From Cephalotus follicularis (lineage: Eukaryota > Streptophyta > Magnoliopsida > Oxalidales > Cephalotaceae): a stretch of DNA of 64,000 nt. A program made the position numbers and the translations under genes. This document shows positions 44,462 through 55,285 of this stretch, piece after piece. The notes beneath the pieces were generated by a model. That model saw only the letters and a program-made list of their open reading frames with translations, ran no database searches and had not been told where the DNA came from. The stretch is from the NCBI GenBank assembly GCA_001972305.1, contig BDDD01001602.1:62001-126000 (forward strand). Reading direction: 5' to 3'. How positions within the stretch are numbered: position 1 is the first letter of the stretch; each line of letters begins with the position of its first letter.

Positions 44462-44544
44462 TTATTAGCCGCCGTGCTAATAACCTGTTGATTAGTTAGC
44501 CACTGTGCTAGTAACCTGTTGTTGGTTTAGCCGCCGTGCTAAAC
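44462..44544 (+). other. three covarying hairpins with loop CGCCGT in the G3 LTR
   Basis: TTATTAGC/GCTAATAA (44462-44469/44476-44483) around CGCCGT. TTAGC with GCTAG (44496-44511) around CACTGT, extended by G-T pairs. GTTTAGC/GCTAAAC (44525-44531/44538-44544) around CGCCGT. The first and third stems are perfect and differ at positions changed on both arms. Confidence 0.75.
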
Positions 44545-44847
44545 AACATACGGAGGACTTGCTCCAAGCCGTTCACAAACGGGGATGGGGTAAGAGTGCA
44601 TGACGTTGGGGCCAGGAGGTGGCGACGGTTATGACGACTTGCTTGTCTGGTTCCTTTTGGGACATATTTGCCGCTTGTGTTGATATAACTTATGAGGTTA
44701 TACCTGTGCTGTGAACATGCATATATTTTTATATGTATATATGGAGATAAAATTACTGTGAAAATTACATGTCATACTGCATCATAATGCATTCATTCAT
44801 GATACTCATTATCATATGACTCGAACTGTAATTATGAGTTTATTCAC

Positions 44848-44872
44848 TTAGCCGAGTGAGGACAAAGGCTAA
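44848..44872 (+). other. TTAGCC/GGCTAA hairpin with conserved loop
   Basis: TTAGCC (44848-44853) and GGCTAA (44867-44872) flank GAGTGAGGACAAA. The same stem and loop occur in S4 near 59181-59205, and a diverged copy in S3 near 26556. G1-type LTRs have the same stem with loop AGTGT (6824-6840). Confidence 0.7.
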
Positions 44873-45262
44873 CCCCTACTGTAACAGATTGATGGAGTGG
44901 ATTTGACACGGAGCATGCGCGGAGACTTAAAGAGAAGGCTGTGTAGTTTCTCTTATTTCTTGTACTTGGTTAATGAACATTGGTCATGTTATTTGGATTA
45001 TTGTAACAAAGGTTATTTTGTTATCCTGTACTGTTTATCACGCTCCGTTTTGGGCGATCAACTATGATGTTGGGTTTTATATAAACTTGTTGGGTATCAC
45101 GTAGTATGGGATGCGTGATACATGTTTTGATTAAGCTTATTTCATGTTATTGCTTCCGCTACTAAAGATTTTTGTTTATACGATTATCGCATGATCTGAA
45201 TTATTTTGTGTTGATTGCCTTACCGGTTTAATGTTGACCTCTTGGAAAAACGGGGTGTGACA

Positions 45263-45991
45263 CCCATTCCTGTCGATCCAAAATAGCTTCAGCCCCCTCC
45301 TCACAAGATAGATCCTCCCGAATACTATCCAAAGGATAGTGGACCACCTGTGGGGGATGATACCGATAACCCCTCAACATAGACACATGGAACACATTAT
45401 GGACATGGGCTAACTGTGGAGGCAAACCTAACCGATAATCAACTGCGCCAACCTTTTCTAAAACCTCAAAAGGTCCAATAAAATGAGGACTCAACTTCCC
45501 CTTTAATCCAAATCGTCGGACTCCTTTCCAAGGTGAAATCTTCAAAAACACATGTTCAGCAGCCTTGAATTCCAAATCCCTCTGATGTCTGTCTGCATAA
45601 CTCTTTTGTCAATACTGAGCTACCTTCAGTCTTTCCCTAGCTACATTCACTTTCTTAGTAGTGATCTGGACTAGCTCGGGTCTTTCAATAGCTCTTTCTC
45701 CTACATCATCCCAACACGTCGGAGCTCTACACATCCTCCCATACAAAGCCTCAAAAGGCGCCATCCGAATACTAGCATGCTAGCTGCTGTTGTAAGCAAA
45801 CTCTACCAAGCTTAAATACTCATCCCAGTTTCCAGTCCACTGTAAAGCACAAGACCTCAACATAACCTCTAAAGTCTGGATGGTCCTCTCTGTCTGCCCA
45901 TCTGTCTGTGGGTGGAAATCTGTACTGAAATGGAGTCGCGTACCCCACGCCTTCTGAAAACCCTTCCAAAACCTCAAAGTTAAACCGGGAT
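45263..45991 (-). pseudogene. pol: L integrase, core end and C-terminal domain
   Basis: From 45991 leftward: WKGFQKAWGTRLHFSTDFHPQTDGQTERTIQTLE (read in shorter motifs: FHPQTDGQTERTIQ carries the catalytic Glu), VEFAYNSS, a stop at 45780, then after frame changes [41 protein letters not shown] and HNVFHVSML up to ILDRQEW, where the G3 LTR begins. It belongs to a different subfamily from G3 and R (for example [11 protein letters not shown]). Confidence 0.85.
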
Positions 45992-46134
45992 TGTAATAAC
46001 CACAATTTTCATTCATGTATTTTGTATCCAACAATAAATAAATATACCTTTTGAGATGTTATGTTGGTACTTTCTTTAATGAATGAAGTTGGAATAGAAT
46101 TTTAAATGGAAAATTAAAGAATTGATTTTTGTTA

Positions 46135-46310
46135 TTAAACCGCCGACGCTTGGATACACACCGTTGCCGCTTTAAGACCTGACATGTGTCAAAACGCACA
46201 GTTGAAGACTAAGATTGGGCGCCAACCGTTGACCTTTAAACGCCCCGTATCAAGACTTAAAGGCATCTAAGCGTCGACGCCCACGAGGTAACCGATGACG
46301 CTTTACTCGT
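46135..46310. repeat. GCGTCGACGC array, upstream block of G4 5' LTR (copy at 53040-53215)
   Basis: About five words such as CCGACGCTT, AGCGTCGACGCCC and GATGACGCTTTACTCG. The 3' LTR copy has several of the same words with different single-base changes. Confidence 0.75.
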
Positions 46311-47224
46311 GTTCTGGCGCAAAATAGGTGTCAGTTGGAGAAAATGGTAGAGCTGGACATGATGGGAACCAAGGCATGCGTTCTTATAAGTGTCGACCAT
46401 GCATAAGAGACCTTTCCAGCTGTTGATGGTGCCAGACTTAAGGGTCTTGCATGTTCCTTCCACCTGCAACCTGTAAAACACAGCAGAAAATGGTTAAGAG
46501 AAAGAACAAGAAAAGAGAGCATGCATGAAGGAGAGAGAGAGTTGGACACTAAAGGTTAAACCAACTGTGGGAATGAAAACCACGAAGCTGGACACTTATA
46601 TCAGCTGATGTTGAACGATTAGAGTGTTGAAAAAACACTGAAGGTTAGGATAATTGCTGGACGATTGTGGAAGCTTGCGTTGAGGATTGAATGCCAAAGA
46701 GACTTGGGAGCTTGTTCTTTTCCGGTAAGTTCCTATCCCAATTCGGCGTCATGATTGTAAGAATGAATGTTAGATTACTGAGTCTAAGTATAATACCTAC
46801 TGTCAACTTGATTTAAGAGTTAACAAGTTGAATTGAAATGGAAATGTTAAATGGCTCATAAGAGACGAAACTAGGAGCTTATAGTTAACAACAAACTTCT
46901 GGCTGATTCCTTGATGTTATCATGTTTTGATAACAGAATAAACTTACTAGTAGTGATTAATAGACCTGTAACATGCAATTATGTAGATTAATTCTACAAT
47001 TTTGGGAGATTGAAAGAAGGTGAAGAACATTGGACATAAAGAGAAAGATCATTCCAATTGATCTTGGGATAGCATTTGAGGTAGGGGATTTTGACATCTT
47101 TTTGAACATATAACATGTGTAATATGTTGTGATGGATTGTACTTGATTGCATGTTGAATTGGTTTGAGTTTGGATTGAAATTGTACATCCCCTGTTTTGA
47201 AACTGCTCCTGGAATTCGTATGAA

Positions 47225-47375
47225 ACCCAGAAGCGTCGACGCTTACTCGTGACAGTCGACGCTTTGGTACAAAAATGGCATAATAAGCTTTAGAATGTCG
47301 ATGTTTGGGTTGTCAGTATTGACGCCTAGTCGTTAACCGTCGACGCTTAACAAACAACTGTCGACGCTTTGAAAC
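47225..47375. repeat. AGCGTCGACGCTT array, leader block of G4 5' LTR (copy at 54128-54275)
   Basis: About six words including the perfect dyad AAGCGTCGACGCTT. The word CGCTTACTCGTG echoes CGCTTTACTCGTG of the upstream block. Confidence 0.8.
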
Positions 47376-47790
47376 AGTAGGTGTAGAAATTTGTAAATTG
47401 ATCAATCAAATTGTTTGTGGTTGCAAATATCCCTGATATGTTATATTGTAACCATTATTACTGTTATTGGATAAAATTTCTACTGTCATGAATACATATT
47501 CAAGAATTTTACCAACCTAATGCTTAAAGCATAAACAATGATTTGTAAACGGTTTTCTAATAGAAAATCTTATTATCATACCAACTGTTATTTTCCTCTT
47601 GATAAAGGCACTATTACTGTTTTGTTCTCGAATTGAGAACCACTATTGAATTGATATCGTTTTCCTCTAATGAGATGTACGATAAATGAATTGTTATATG
47701 TTTCTAAAGAAAACAACTTTTATATTGCATATTACAGATATATGTAATATTATATTGGAATGCTTGTATTGTTTGTGCTCGTTGCTGGTG

Positions 47791-47916
47791 GTCGAGTGAT
47801 GGCTGTGGTCATCGACTGCAGTAGGGATCCTGGGTGCCAGGAGTTGGCCAGGAGATCTCCTAAACTAATCTGCATTGCAGATCTTATTTGTTAAACTACC
47901 CGCCAACGTCGGTAGT
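47791..47916 (+). other. series of five hairpins/palindromes in the G4 LTR
   Basis: GTCGA.TG/CATCGAC (47791/47810), TCCTGG/CCAGGA (47828/47837), palindrome AGGAGATCTCCT (47850-47861), ATCTGCA/TGCAGAT (47868/47876) and ACTACC/GGTAGT (47895/47911). All five lie within 126 bp, directly before CTATCATC. In the solo LTR S4 the equivalent positions carry different stems. Confidence 0.65.
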
Positions 47917-48224
47917 AAATGTTACCTGTTCTATCATCCTCGGAGCGCTTCTACTTTTGATTTAAGGTTGTTATTTACGATGTTGTAATGTATTGTATTG
48001 AACGGTTCATACCTCGTTGATGTTGTATTTCCTTATGTAAGGATAATTGTTGGTTTACCCGCACGTAGTATGGGATGCGTGCGGACAGCTTGTATTTATA
48101 TTCCGGCTTAATAACTGCTTCCGCAAATTATTATGAATATTTGAATGAGATGCTGGAATATTATGTTAATTCTGATATCACCACATACGCTTGTCTATGT
48201 TTTGAATAACGGGGTGTGACAACA

Positions 48225-48236
48225 TGGTATCAGAGC
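48225..48236 (+). other. G4 primer-binding site
   Basis: TGGTATCAGAGC, three bases after the LTR end. It is a perfect match to the canonical initiator tRNA-Met PBS. Confidence 0.92.
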
Positions 48237-48299
48237 ATATTCCATATATGCTAACCTGGGATAAGTTTCTCGGAAATTAAGTGAATTGTTTCCTAATGA

Positions 48300-48318
48300 T
48301 TTTTGTCATTCCATATAG
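48300..48318 (+). promoter_or_regulatory. putative 3' splice site before G4 gag
   Basis: TTTTTGTCATTCCATATAG precedes GAAACAGAATG; the gag ATG is at 48327. Paired with the donor-like site at 47081 it would define a 1,238-nt leader intron that contains the GTCGAC block, hairpins, LTR end and PBS. Confidence 0.4.
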
Positions 48319-48326
48319 GAAACAGA

Positions 48327-49350
48327 ATGGGCCTACGAAGGGGAAGAAGGGGAAGGCGTAGAGCCGACGAGGGAATCAATGCTCCGCCAGTACCTGAAAA
48401 TGTTCCGCCAATGAATGAAGGAGTGAATGTTCCTCCAGCGCATGACGAGAGGAGTAATTTTGACCACCTGGCTGATCTTTTCAGACAGCAGATGCAAGCA
48501 AATGCAGTGAACATGGAACAGATCCGGCAAATGTACGAGGCTAATCGGGCATATCAGCAAGCACCTGATGCTGGTCATGCTGGTGGTTTTGGCAGAGATT
48601 TGGAGCGGTTCATGAGACAGAATCCTCCGACTTTCAATGGTGAACTGAATTCTACTGTTGCCAAGCGGTGGATAAGAGACTTGGAGAAGATATTTGCTGT
48701 TCTGGAATGCACTGATGACCAGAAGCTCAATTTTGTTGTGTACCGCTTGTGGGGCGAGGTGACTTATTGGTGGGAAAGGACTGAAGCAAAATGGGAGGCC
48801 CGTGGACTTGATAGGATGTGCCACATATTGAGCGTGATCGATGGGAGACAGAATTGATGGAGTTACGTCAAGGAGACATGACGGTAGCTCAGTACCAGAC
48901 CAGATTTGTGGAGCTGGCCAGACACACGCCTTATCTTGTGGAGGGTGAGTCACGGATGATCCGGAGGTTCCTGAAAGGCCTTCGACCAGACATCAGGTCT
49001 AAATTGTTGATGTTGCAGCTAACCTCGTTTGTTGAAGTTGCTGAGAGAGCGATGATTTTGGAAGCCGATGCTAATGAGAGAAGGGCATAACAGACTCGTA
49101 CTAATCAATCGAGGGTCGTACAGTCACAGGGGCAGGGAAGCAATAATCCTGCTAAGTCAACCAGATCTGACAACAGAGGGCAAGGAGGTTCTGGACGCAC
49201 ATGATCAAGGACTCCGGGCCGAAACAGTCAACAGAAAACACGTGGATGTGCTTTTTGTGGTCGTCCGAACCATGATGAGACCGATTGCTGGAAGAAGTTG
49301 GGGAAATGCTTAAGGTGTGGTTCACAGGATCACATAATGAACAGTTGTCC
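48327..49350 (+). pseudogene. gag: G4 gag, frameshifted, with two nonsense codons
   Basis: Starts MGLRRGRRGRRRADEG, a basic N-terminus. The capsid core RFMRQNPPTFNGE, WIRDLEKIFAVLECTDDQK runs to a frameshift near 48800-48850. The next frame continues MELRQGDMTVAQYQTRFVEL, YLVEGESRMIRRFLKGLRPD. A TAA at 49088 and a TGA near 49202 interrupt it. Two zinc knuckles follow, [14 protein letters not shown] and [14 protein letters not shown], both intact CX2CX4HX4C. Confidence 0.88.
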
Positions 49351-50110
49351 AAAGATGAGGGATCAAGCACGCGGCCAACAGGGAAGTGCTGGTGCTAGTG
49401 GTAGTGTTGCGGCGGCTCAACCGCGGAGAGACACCGGAAAGGGAATTGTGAAAGGTAGGGTCTATACCTTATCTAAATATGATGTGCCAGAATATACTAC
49501 TGTTGTGGGAGGTACTATTTACATATCTGGCATATTAGCTCATGTATTGATTGACCCTAGTGCGACGCATTCATTTATTGCATCTAGTTTTGCTCGCAAA
49601 TTGCATGGTATTGCTTCTAGACTACCCTATGTGTTGGAAGTGAGTACTCCTACGGGTACTTGTCTTCTATCTGATACTGTTATGAAAGACTGTGAGATCA
49701 TGGTAGCTGGGATTGAATTATCTGCTGACCTGATAGTGTTACCTATCCGGGATTTTGATGTAATCTTGGGGATGGACTGGCTGTATGCTCATCATGCTTG
49801 TGTTGATTGCTACAACAAGATGATGACATTTTATCTGCAAGATGGGACTGAGTGCAAGTTTATCGGAGAGAAGAAAGTTACTGCTCCGATCATCTCCTAT
49901 ACTCGAGCACAGAAATATCTCAAGCAAGGATGTGAAGGCTATTTGGCGTATGTGATTGATCATACGAAAGGTACGCCCAGTATTGAACAAGTGCCTGTTG
50001 TATGTGAATCTCCTGATGTGTTTCCAGATGAACTGACTTCGTTGCCACCGGAGGGGGATATAGAGTTCAGTATCGAGTTGTTACCTGGAACTGCTCCTAT
50101 ATCCAGAGCA
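49351..50110 (+). pseudogene. pro: G4 protease region
   Basis: In the same frame as the knuckle. Active-site segment [12 protein letters not shown] (the Gly after Asp-x seen in relatives is Ser here), then [22 protein letters not shown]. The tail [24 protein letters not shown] and [20 protein letters not shown] leads into RT. No stop in this part. Confidence 0.85.
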
Positions 50111-50920
50111 CCATACCGAATGGCTCCTGCCGAACTGAAGGAGTTGAAAGTTCAATTGCAGGATTATCTTGACAAGGGTTTTATCAGACTGAGTGTGTCA
50201 CCATGGGGAGCACCGGTTCTGTTTGTAAAGAAGAAGGATGGATCGATGCGGCTATGCATTGATTACAGGCTGCTGAATCAGGTGATAGTAAAGAACAAGT
50301 ATCCTCTGCCACATATTGAGGAATTGTTTGATTAATTGCAAGGCTCAACTATATTCTCCAAGCTTGACCTGAGAACAGGCTATCATCAGTTGAGGATCCG
50401 AGAAGGTGATGTGGACAAAACCGCATTTCTAACCAGATATGGGCACTACAAGTTTTTGATATTGTCGTTTGGTTTGAAAAATGCTCCTACAGCCTTTATG
50501 TGTCTAATGAACAGAGTGTTCCAACCTTACCTAGACTAGTTTGTCGTTATATTCCTGGATGACATCCTGATCTACTTGAAGAGCATTGAGGAACACATGC
50601 AGCATTTGAGGATTGTACTACAGACACTACAGAAGGAACAGCTATACGCCAAATTCAGTAAGTGCGAATTTTGGCTGGATCATGTGACTTTCTTGGGTCA
50701 TATTGTGTCGAGTGAAGGATTGTCGGTGGATCCTTCGAAGATTGAGTGCATTGTTGATTGGCCCCAACCAAGGAACGTTACGGAGGTTCGTAGTTTCTTG
50801 GGATTGGCTGGCTATTACAGGAGATTCATTGAGGGATTTTCGAAGCTTGCTACTCCACTGACACAGTTGACTCAGAAGAAGTCCAGTTTTGTGTGGGATG
50901 ACTCCTGTGAGACAAGTTTC
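50111..50920 (+). pseudogene. pol: G4 reverse transcriptase, two nonsense codons
   Basis: Contains [48 protein letters not shown], a TAA at 50333-50335 where a Gln codon is expected, [27 protein letters not shown], a TAG at 50537-50539 (again Gln expected), then [12 protein letters not shown] with the catalytic FLDD. The connection region [18 protein letters not shown] and [16 protein letters not shown] follows. Both stops are C-to-T type. Confidence 0.9.
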
Positions 50921-51345
50921 CAAGAGTTGAAGAGTCGGTTAATTTCGGCTCCAGTGTTGGCATTACCGGAGGGTAATGAGGGATTTACTGTCTACACTGA
51001 TGCTTCTGGGAAAGGATTGGGATGCGTTCTTATGAAACATGGTAGGGTGATTGCATACGCATCGAGGAAGTTGAAGCCGTACAAGGAAAATTATCCCTTA
51101 CACGATCTTGAGTTGGCAGCCATAGTGTTTGCTTTGCAGAAATGGAGGCACTACCTCTATGGGGCTCAGTTTGAGATCTTTACTGACCACAAGAGCTTAA
51201 AATAGACAGAGGCGATGGGTGGAATTCTTTAATGATTACAACTGCAATATTCAATACCACCCGGGGAAGGCGAATGTAGTGCCTGATGCGCTGTGTCACA
51301 AGGCAATGATTGCTGGAGCAATGGTTTCATAGTGGAAGCCAGTGG
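50921..51345 (+). pseudogene. pol: G4 RNase H with a small deletion
   Basis: [19 protein letters not shown] (first Asp), [19 protein letters not shown] (Glu), [10 protein letters not shown] (Asp), then at 51202 the sequence jumps to a segment encoding [12 protein letters not shown] in another frame. The expected ~10 residues (the YIFTQK block) are missing. A further TAG lies near 51330. Confidence 0.85.
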
Positions 51346-52844
51346 AGGAATTACAGAGATGGAATCCGTTCATGGTTTCCCGTGGAGTTATAGTGGCAAG
51401 TATGAGAGCACAACTGGAACTTCTGGAACGTATCCTGACTGCTCAGTATAGTGATTCTGAATTGTGGAGTATTCGCGAGAACCTAGACGCTGATTCTGAG
51501 TTCTCCATTCATACTGATGGCATGTTGAGGTTCCGGGGGAGGATATGTGTCCCTGATGACAAGACTATCAAGAATGAGCTACTGCAACAAGCTCACAAAT
51601 CGAAGTACAGTGTTCACCCAGGAAGTTCCAAGATGTGGCACAACCTGAAGAAGAACTACTGGTGGAGTGGTATGAAACGAGAAATTGCTGAATATGTAGC
51701 AAGATGTTTGACCTATCAGAGAGTGAAGGCTGAACATCAGAAACCTGTGGGACTGCTGCAATCGTTACCAGTGGTTGAGTGGAAGTGGGAGCATGTGACC
51801 ATGGACTTCGTGTCAGGATTGCTGAGGTCACGAAATCAGCATGAGGCAGTTTGGGTTGTAGTGGACAAACTTACTAAGTCTGCTCACTTTCTTCCGATGA
51901 ACATGACATATTCTATCGAGAAGCTTGCTCGATTGTATATCCGGGAGATAGTGAGATTGCATGGGGTGCCGGTCAGTATTGTCTGCGACCGAGATGCTAG
52001 ATTTACTTCGAGGTTCTGGAAGAAGTTCCAAGCAGCGATGGGCACAACCTTGAACTTTAGCACTGCATTCCACCCACAGACTGACGGACAGTCCGAGCGT
52101 ACTATTCAGACTCTGGAGGATATGCTATGGGCTTGCATGATTGATATTGCTGGGAGTTGGGAGGATCATCTAGCATTGATTGAGTTCTCTTACAACAACA
52201 GTTTTCATACCAGCATTGGAATGGCTCCCTATGAAGCTCTGCACGGGAGGAAATGCAGATCACCTATTTACTGGGACGAGGTAGGTGAGAGACAAGTGCT
52301 TGGACCGGACTTGGTACAAGAGACCACTGATAAAGTGGAGATGATCAAGAAGAGACTGCTAGCTGCACAGAGTCGGCAAAAGAGTTACGCCGATAGCAAG
52401 AGAAGGAAGCTGGAGTTCGAGATGGGAGATCATGTTTTCCTGAAAATCTCGCCTTCGAAGGAGATATACCGTTTTGGCCTCAAGGGAAAATTGGCTCCAA
52501 GGTATATTGGACCTTACGAGATACTGGAGAGAGTGGGGGAGGTAGCATACCAGATTGCACTACCGCCTAGTTTGTCGGATGTGCATAACGTATTCCATGT
52601 TTCAATGCTACAGAAATACGTACCCGGCCCATCTCACATTTTGAGCTACGACCCTGGATTCATCAGCCCTAGATTGACTTATGAAGAGAGGCCGACGAGG
52701 ATTGTAGATCGAATGGAAAAGGTTCTAAGGAACAAGACCATCCCTATGGTCAAAGTGTTGTGGCGTTTTCACGGAGCGGAGGAAGCTACGTGGGAGCGAG
52801 AGGATGAAATGAGGGAGACATTTCCCCACTTATTCGGAATGTAA
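51346..52844 (+). pseudogene. pol: G4 integrase with chromodomain, frame open
   Basis: The frame 51342-52844 is uninterrupted (500 codons). Zinc region: AHKSKYSVHPGSSKMWHNL, ARCLTYQ (the second Cys is Tyr, so zinc binding is probably impaired; G3 has CLTCQ). Core: [25 protein letters not shown] and SERTIQ give D-D-E. C-terminus: GPYEILERVGEVAYQIALPPSL, then the chromodomain-like VKVLWRFHGAEEATWERED and FPHLFGM. Stop at 52842-52844. It cannot be made from its own element because of upstream breaks. Confidence 0.92.
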
Positions 52845-52877
52845 TGTAAAGGCTAAATTCGAGGACGAATTTTCTTT

Positions 52878-52890
52878 AAGGAGGGAGGAA
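52878..52890 (+). other. G4 polypurine tract
   Basis: AAGGAGGGAGGAA directly precedes the 3' LTR. Confidence 0.9.
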
Positions 52891-55280
52891 TGTAATAACC
52901 ACAATTTCCATTCATGTATTTTGTACCCAACAATGAATAAATATACCTTTTGAGATATTATGTTGGTACTTTCTTTAATGAATGAAGTTGGAATAGAATT
53001 TTAAATGGAAAATTAAAGAATTGATTTTTGTTATTAAACCGCCGACGTTTGGATACACACTGTCGATGCTTGAAGACCTGGCATGTGTCAAAACGCACAG
53101 TTGAAGACTGAGATTGGGCGCCAACCGTCGAACTTTAAACGCCCCGTATCAACACTTAAAGCCATCTAAGCGTCGACGCCCATGAGGTAACCGACGACGC
53201 TTTAGTCGTGTTCTGGCACAAAATAGGTGTCAGTTGGAGGAAATGGCAGAGCTGGACATGATGGGAACCAAGGCATGCATTCTTATACGTGTCGGTGATG
53301 CATAAGAGACCTTGTCAGCTGTTGATGGTGCCAGACTTAAGGGTCTTGCATGTTCCTTCCACCTGCAACCTGCAAAACACAGCAGAAAATGGTTAAGAGA
53401 AAGAACAAGAAAAGAGAGCATGCATGAAGGAGAGAGAGAGTTGGACACTAAAGGTTAAACCAACTGTGGGAATGAAAACCACGAAGCTGGACACTTATAT
53501 CAGCTGATGTTGAACAATTAGAGTGTTGAAAAAACACTGAAGGAAAGGAAAATTGCTGGACGATTGTGGAAGCTTGCGTTGAGGATTGAATGCCAAAGAG
53601 ACTTGGGAGCTTGTTCTTTTCCGGTAAGTTCCTAACCCAATTCGGAGTCATGATTGTAAGAATGAATGTTAGATTACTGAGTCTAAGTATAATACCTACT
53701 GTCAACTTGATTTAAGAGTTAACAAGTTGAATTGAAATGGATATGTTAAATGGCTCATAAGAGACGAAACTAGAAGCTTATAGTTAACAACAAACTTCTT
53801 GCCGATTCCTTGATGTTATCATGTTTTGATAACAGAATAAACTAACTAGTATTGATTAATAGACCTGTAACATGCAATTATGTAGATTAATTCTGCAATT
53901 TTGGGAGATTGAAAGAAGGTGAAGAACATTGGACATAAAGAGAAAGATCATTCCAATTGATCTTGGGATAGCATTTGAGGTAGGGGATTTTGTCATGTTT
54001 TTGAACATATAACATGTATAATATGTTGTGATGGATTGTACTTGATTGCATGTTGAATTGGTGCGAGTTTGGATTGAAATTGTACATCCCCAGTTTTGAA
54101 ACTGCTCCTGGAATTCGTATGAAACCCAGAAGCGTCGACGCTTACTCGTGACAGTCGACGCTTTGGTACAAAAATGGCATAATATGCTTCAGAATGTCGA
54201 CGCTTGGGTTGTCAGTATCGACGCGTAGTCGTTAACCGCCGACGCTTAACAAACAACTATCGACGCTTTGAAACAGTAGGTGTAGAAATTTGTAAATTGA
54301 TCAATTGAATTGTTTGTGGTTGCAAATATCCCTGATATATTATATTGTAACCATTATTACTGTTATTGGATAAAATTTCTACTGTCATGAATACATATTC
54401 AAGAATTTTACCAACCTAATGCTTAAAGCATAAACAATGATTTGTAACCGGTTTTCTAACAGAAAATCTTATTATCATACCAACTGTTATTTTCCTCTTG
54501 ATAGAGGCACTATTACTGTTTTGTTCTCCAATTGAGAACCACTATTGAATTGATATCGTTTTCCTCTAATGAGATGTATGATAAATGAATTGTTATATGT
54601 TTCTAAAGAAAACAACTTTGATATTGCATATTGCTGATATATGTAATATTATATTGGAGTGCTTGTATTGTTTGTGCTTGTTGCCAGTGGTCGAGTGACG
54701 GCTGTGGTCATCGACTGCGGTAGGGATCCTGGGTGCCAGGAGTTGGCCAGGAGATCTCCTAAACTAATATGCATTGCAGATCTTATTTGTTAAACTACCC
54801 GCCAACGCCGGTAGTAAATGTTATCTGTTCTATCATCCTCGGAGCGCAGGAGATAGTTAGGTAGTGCACAGTCGGAGCTAGGAGATAGCGGCATGTGACA
54901 CCCAATTGATGGATGAATTGATTGTACCCTTGTGCGGTATTCTTGCATATGGATTGCTTATGGACACTTGGCATGATTGCGTACCTATTGGAATATATAT
55001 ATATTGCTTCTACTTTTGATTTAAGGTTGTTATTTACGATGTTGTAATGTATTGTATTGAACGGTTCATACCTCGTTGATGTTGTATTTCCTTATGTAAG
55101 GATAATTGTTGGTTTACCCGCACGTAGTATGGGATGCGTGCGGAGGGCTTGTATTTATATTCCGGCTTAATAACTGCTTCCGCAAATTATTATGAATATT
55201 TGAATGAGATGCTGGAATATTATGTTAATTCTGATATCACCACATATGCTTGTCTATGTTTTGAATAACGGAGTGTGACA
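52891..55280 (+). mobile_element. G4 3' LTR
   Basis: 2,390 bp, same ends as the 5' LTR apart from GGAGTGTGACA. It retains ~160 bp (about 54847-55006) absent from the 5' LTR, with sequence also found in S4 near 58945-59105, so the 5' LTR has the deletion. Here CTATC.TCCT pairs with AGGAGATAG (54831/54847) around CGGAGCGC. Confidence 0.92.
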
Positions 55281-55285
55281 GGGAT

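Larger units (their letters stand above)
42545..45262 (+). mobile_element. G3 3' LTR
   Basis: TGTAACGCCCGG (42545) to GGGTGTGACA (45262), 2,718 bp. In order: GACGTCGACGTC words (42718-42885), a TATA-like CTTAATAAAACACC near 43162, CT-rich leader, donor-like AGAG|GTAGGCG at 43383, a second block of the same words (43612-44045), hairpins (44462-44544), TTAGCC/GGCTAA (44848-44872) and the end. Its right end abuts L integrase, so G3 probably inserted into L, whose remainder on the left is missing. Confidence 0.85.
45992..48221 (+). mobile_element. G4 5' LTR
   Basis: TGTAATAACC to GGGTGTGACA, 2,230 bp. GCGTCGACGC words occur at 46135-46310 and 47225-47375. Donor-like CCG|GTAAGT is at 46725 and TTGAG|GTAGGGG at 47081. 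The hairpin series is at 47791-47916. Relative to the 3' LTR it lacks ~160 bp after CGGAGCG (47940-47948), including the usual gacaaaggct-side sequences. Confidence 0.92.
45992..55280 (+). mobile_element. G4: complete Ty3/gypsy chromovirus with both LTRs and TSD
   Basis: 9,289 bp between perfect 5-bp duplications GGGAT (45987-45991 and 55281-55285), inserted in L integrase. Parts: 5' LTR 45992-48221, PBS 48225-48236, gag from 48327, pol to 52844, PPT 52878-52890, 3' LTR 52891-55280. The first ~330 bp of the two LTRs differ at about 20 positions by eye. Coding capacity is lost through one frameshift, several nonsense codons and a small deletion. Confidence 0.95.

Noticed and set aside
48225-48236. 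tRNA gene suggested by matches to tRNA-Met
   Set aside because: Only the 12-base complement of the tRNA 3' end is present, adjacent to an LTR. This is a primer-binding site, as at the other PBS positions.
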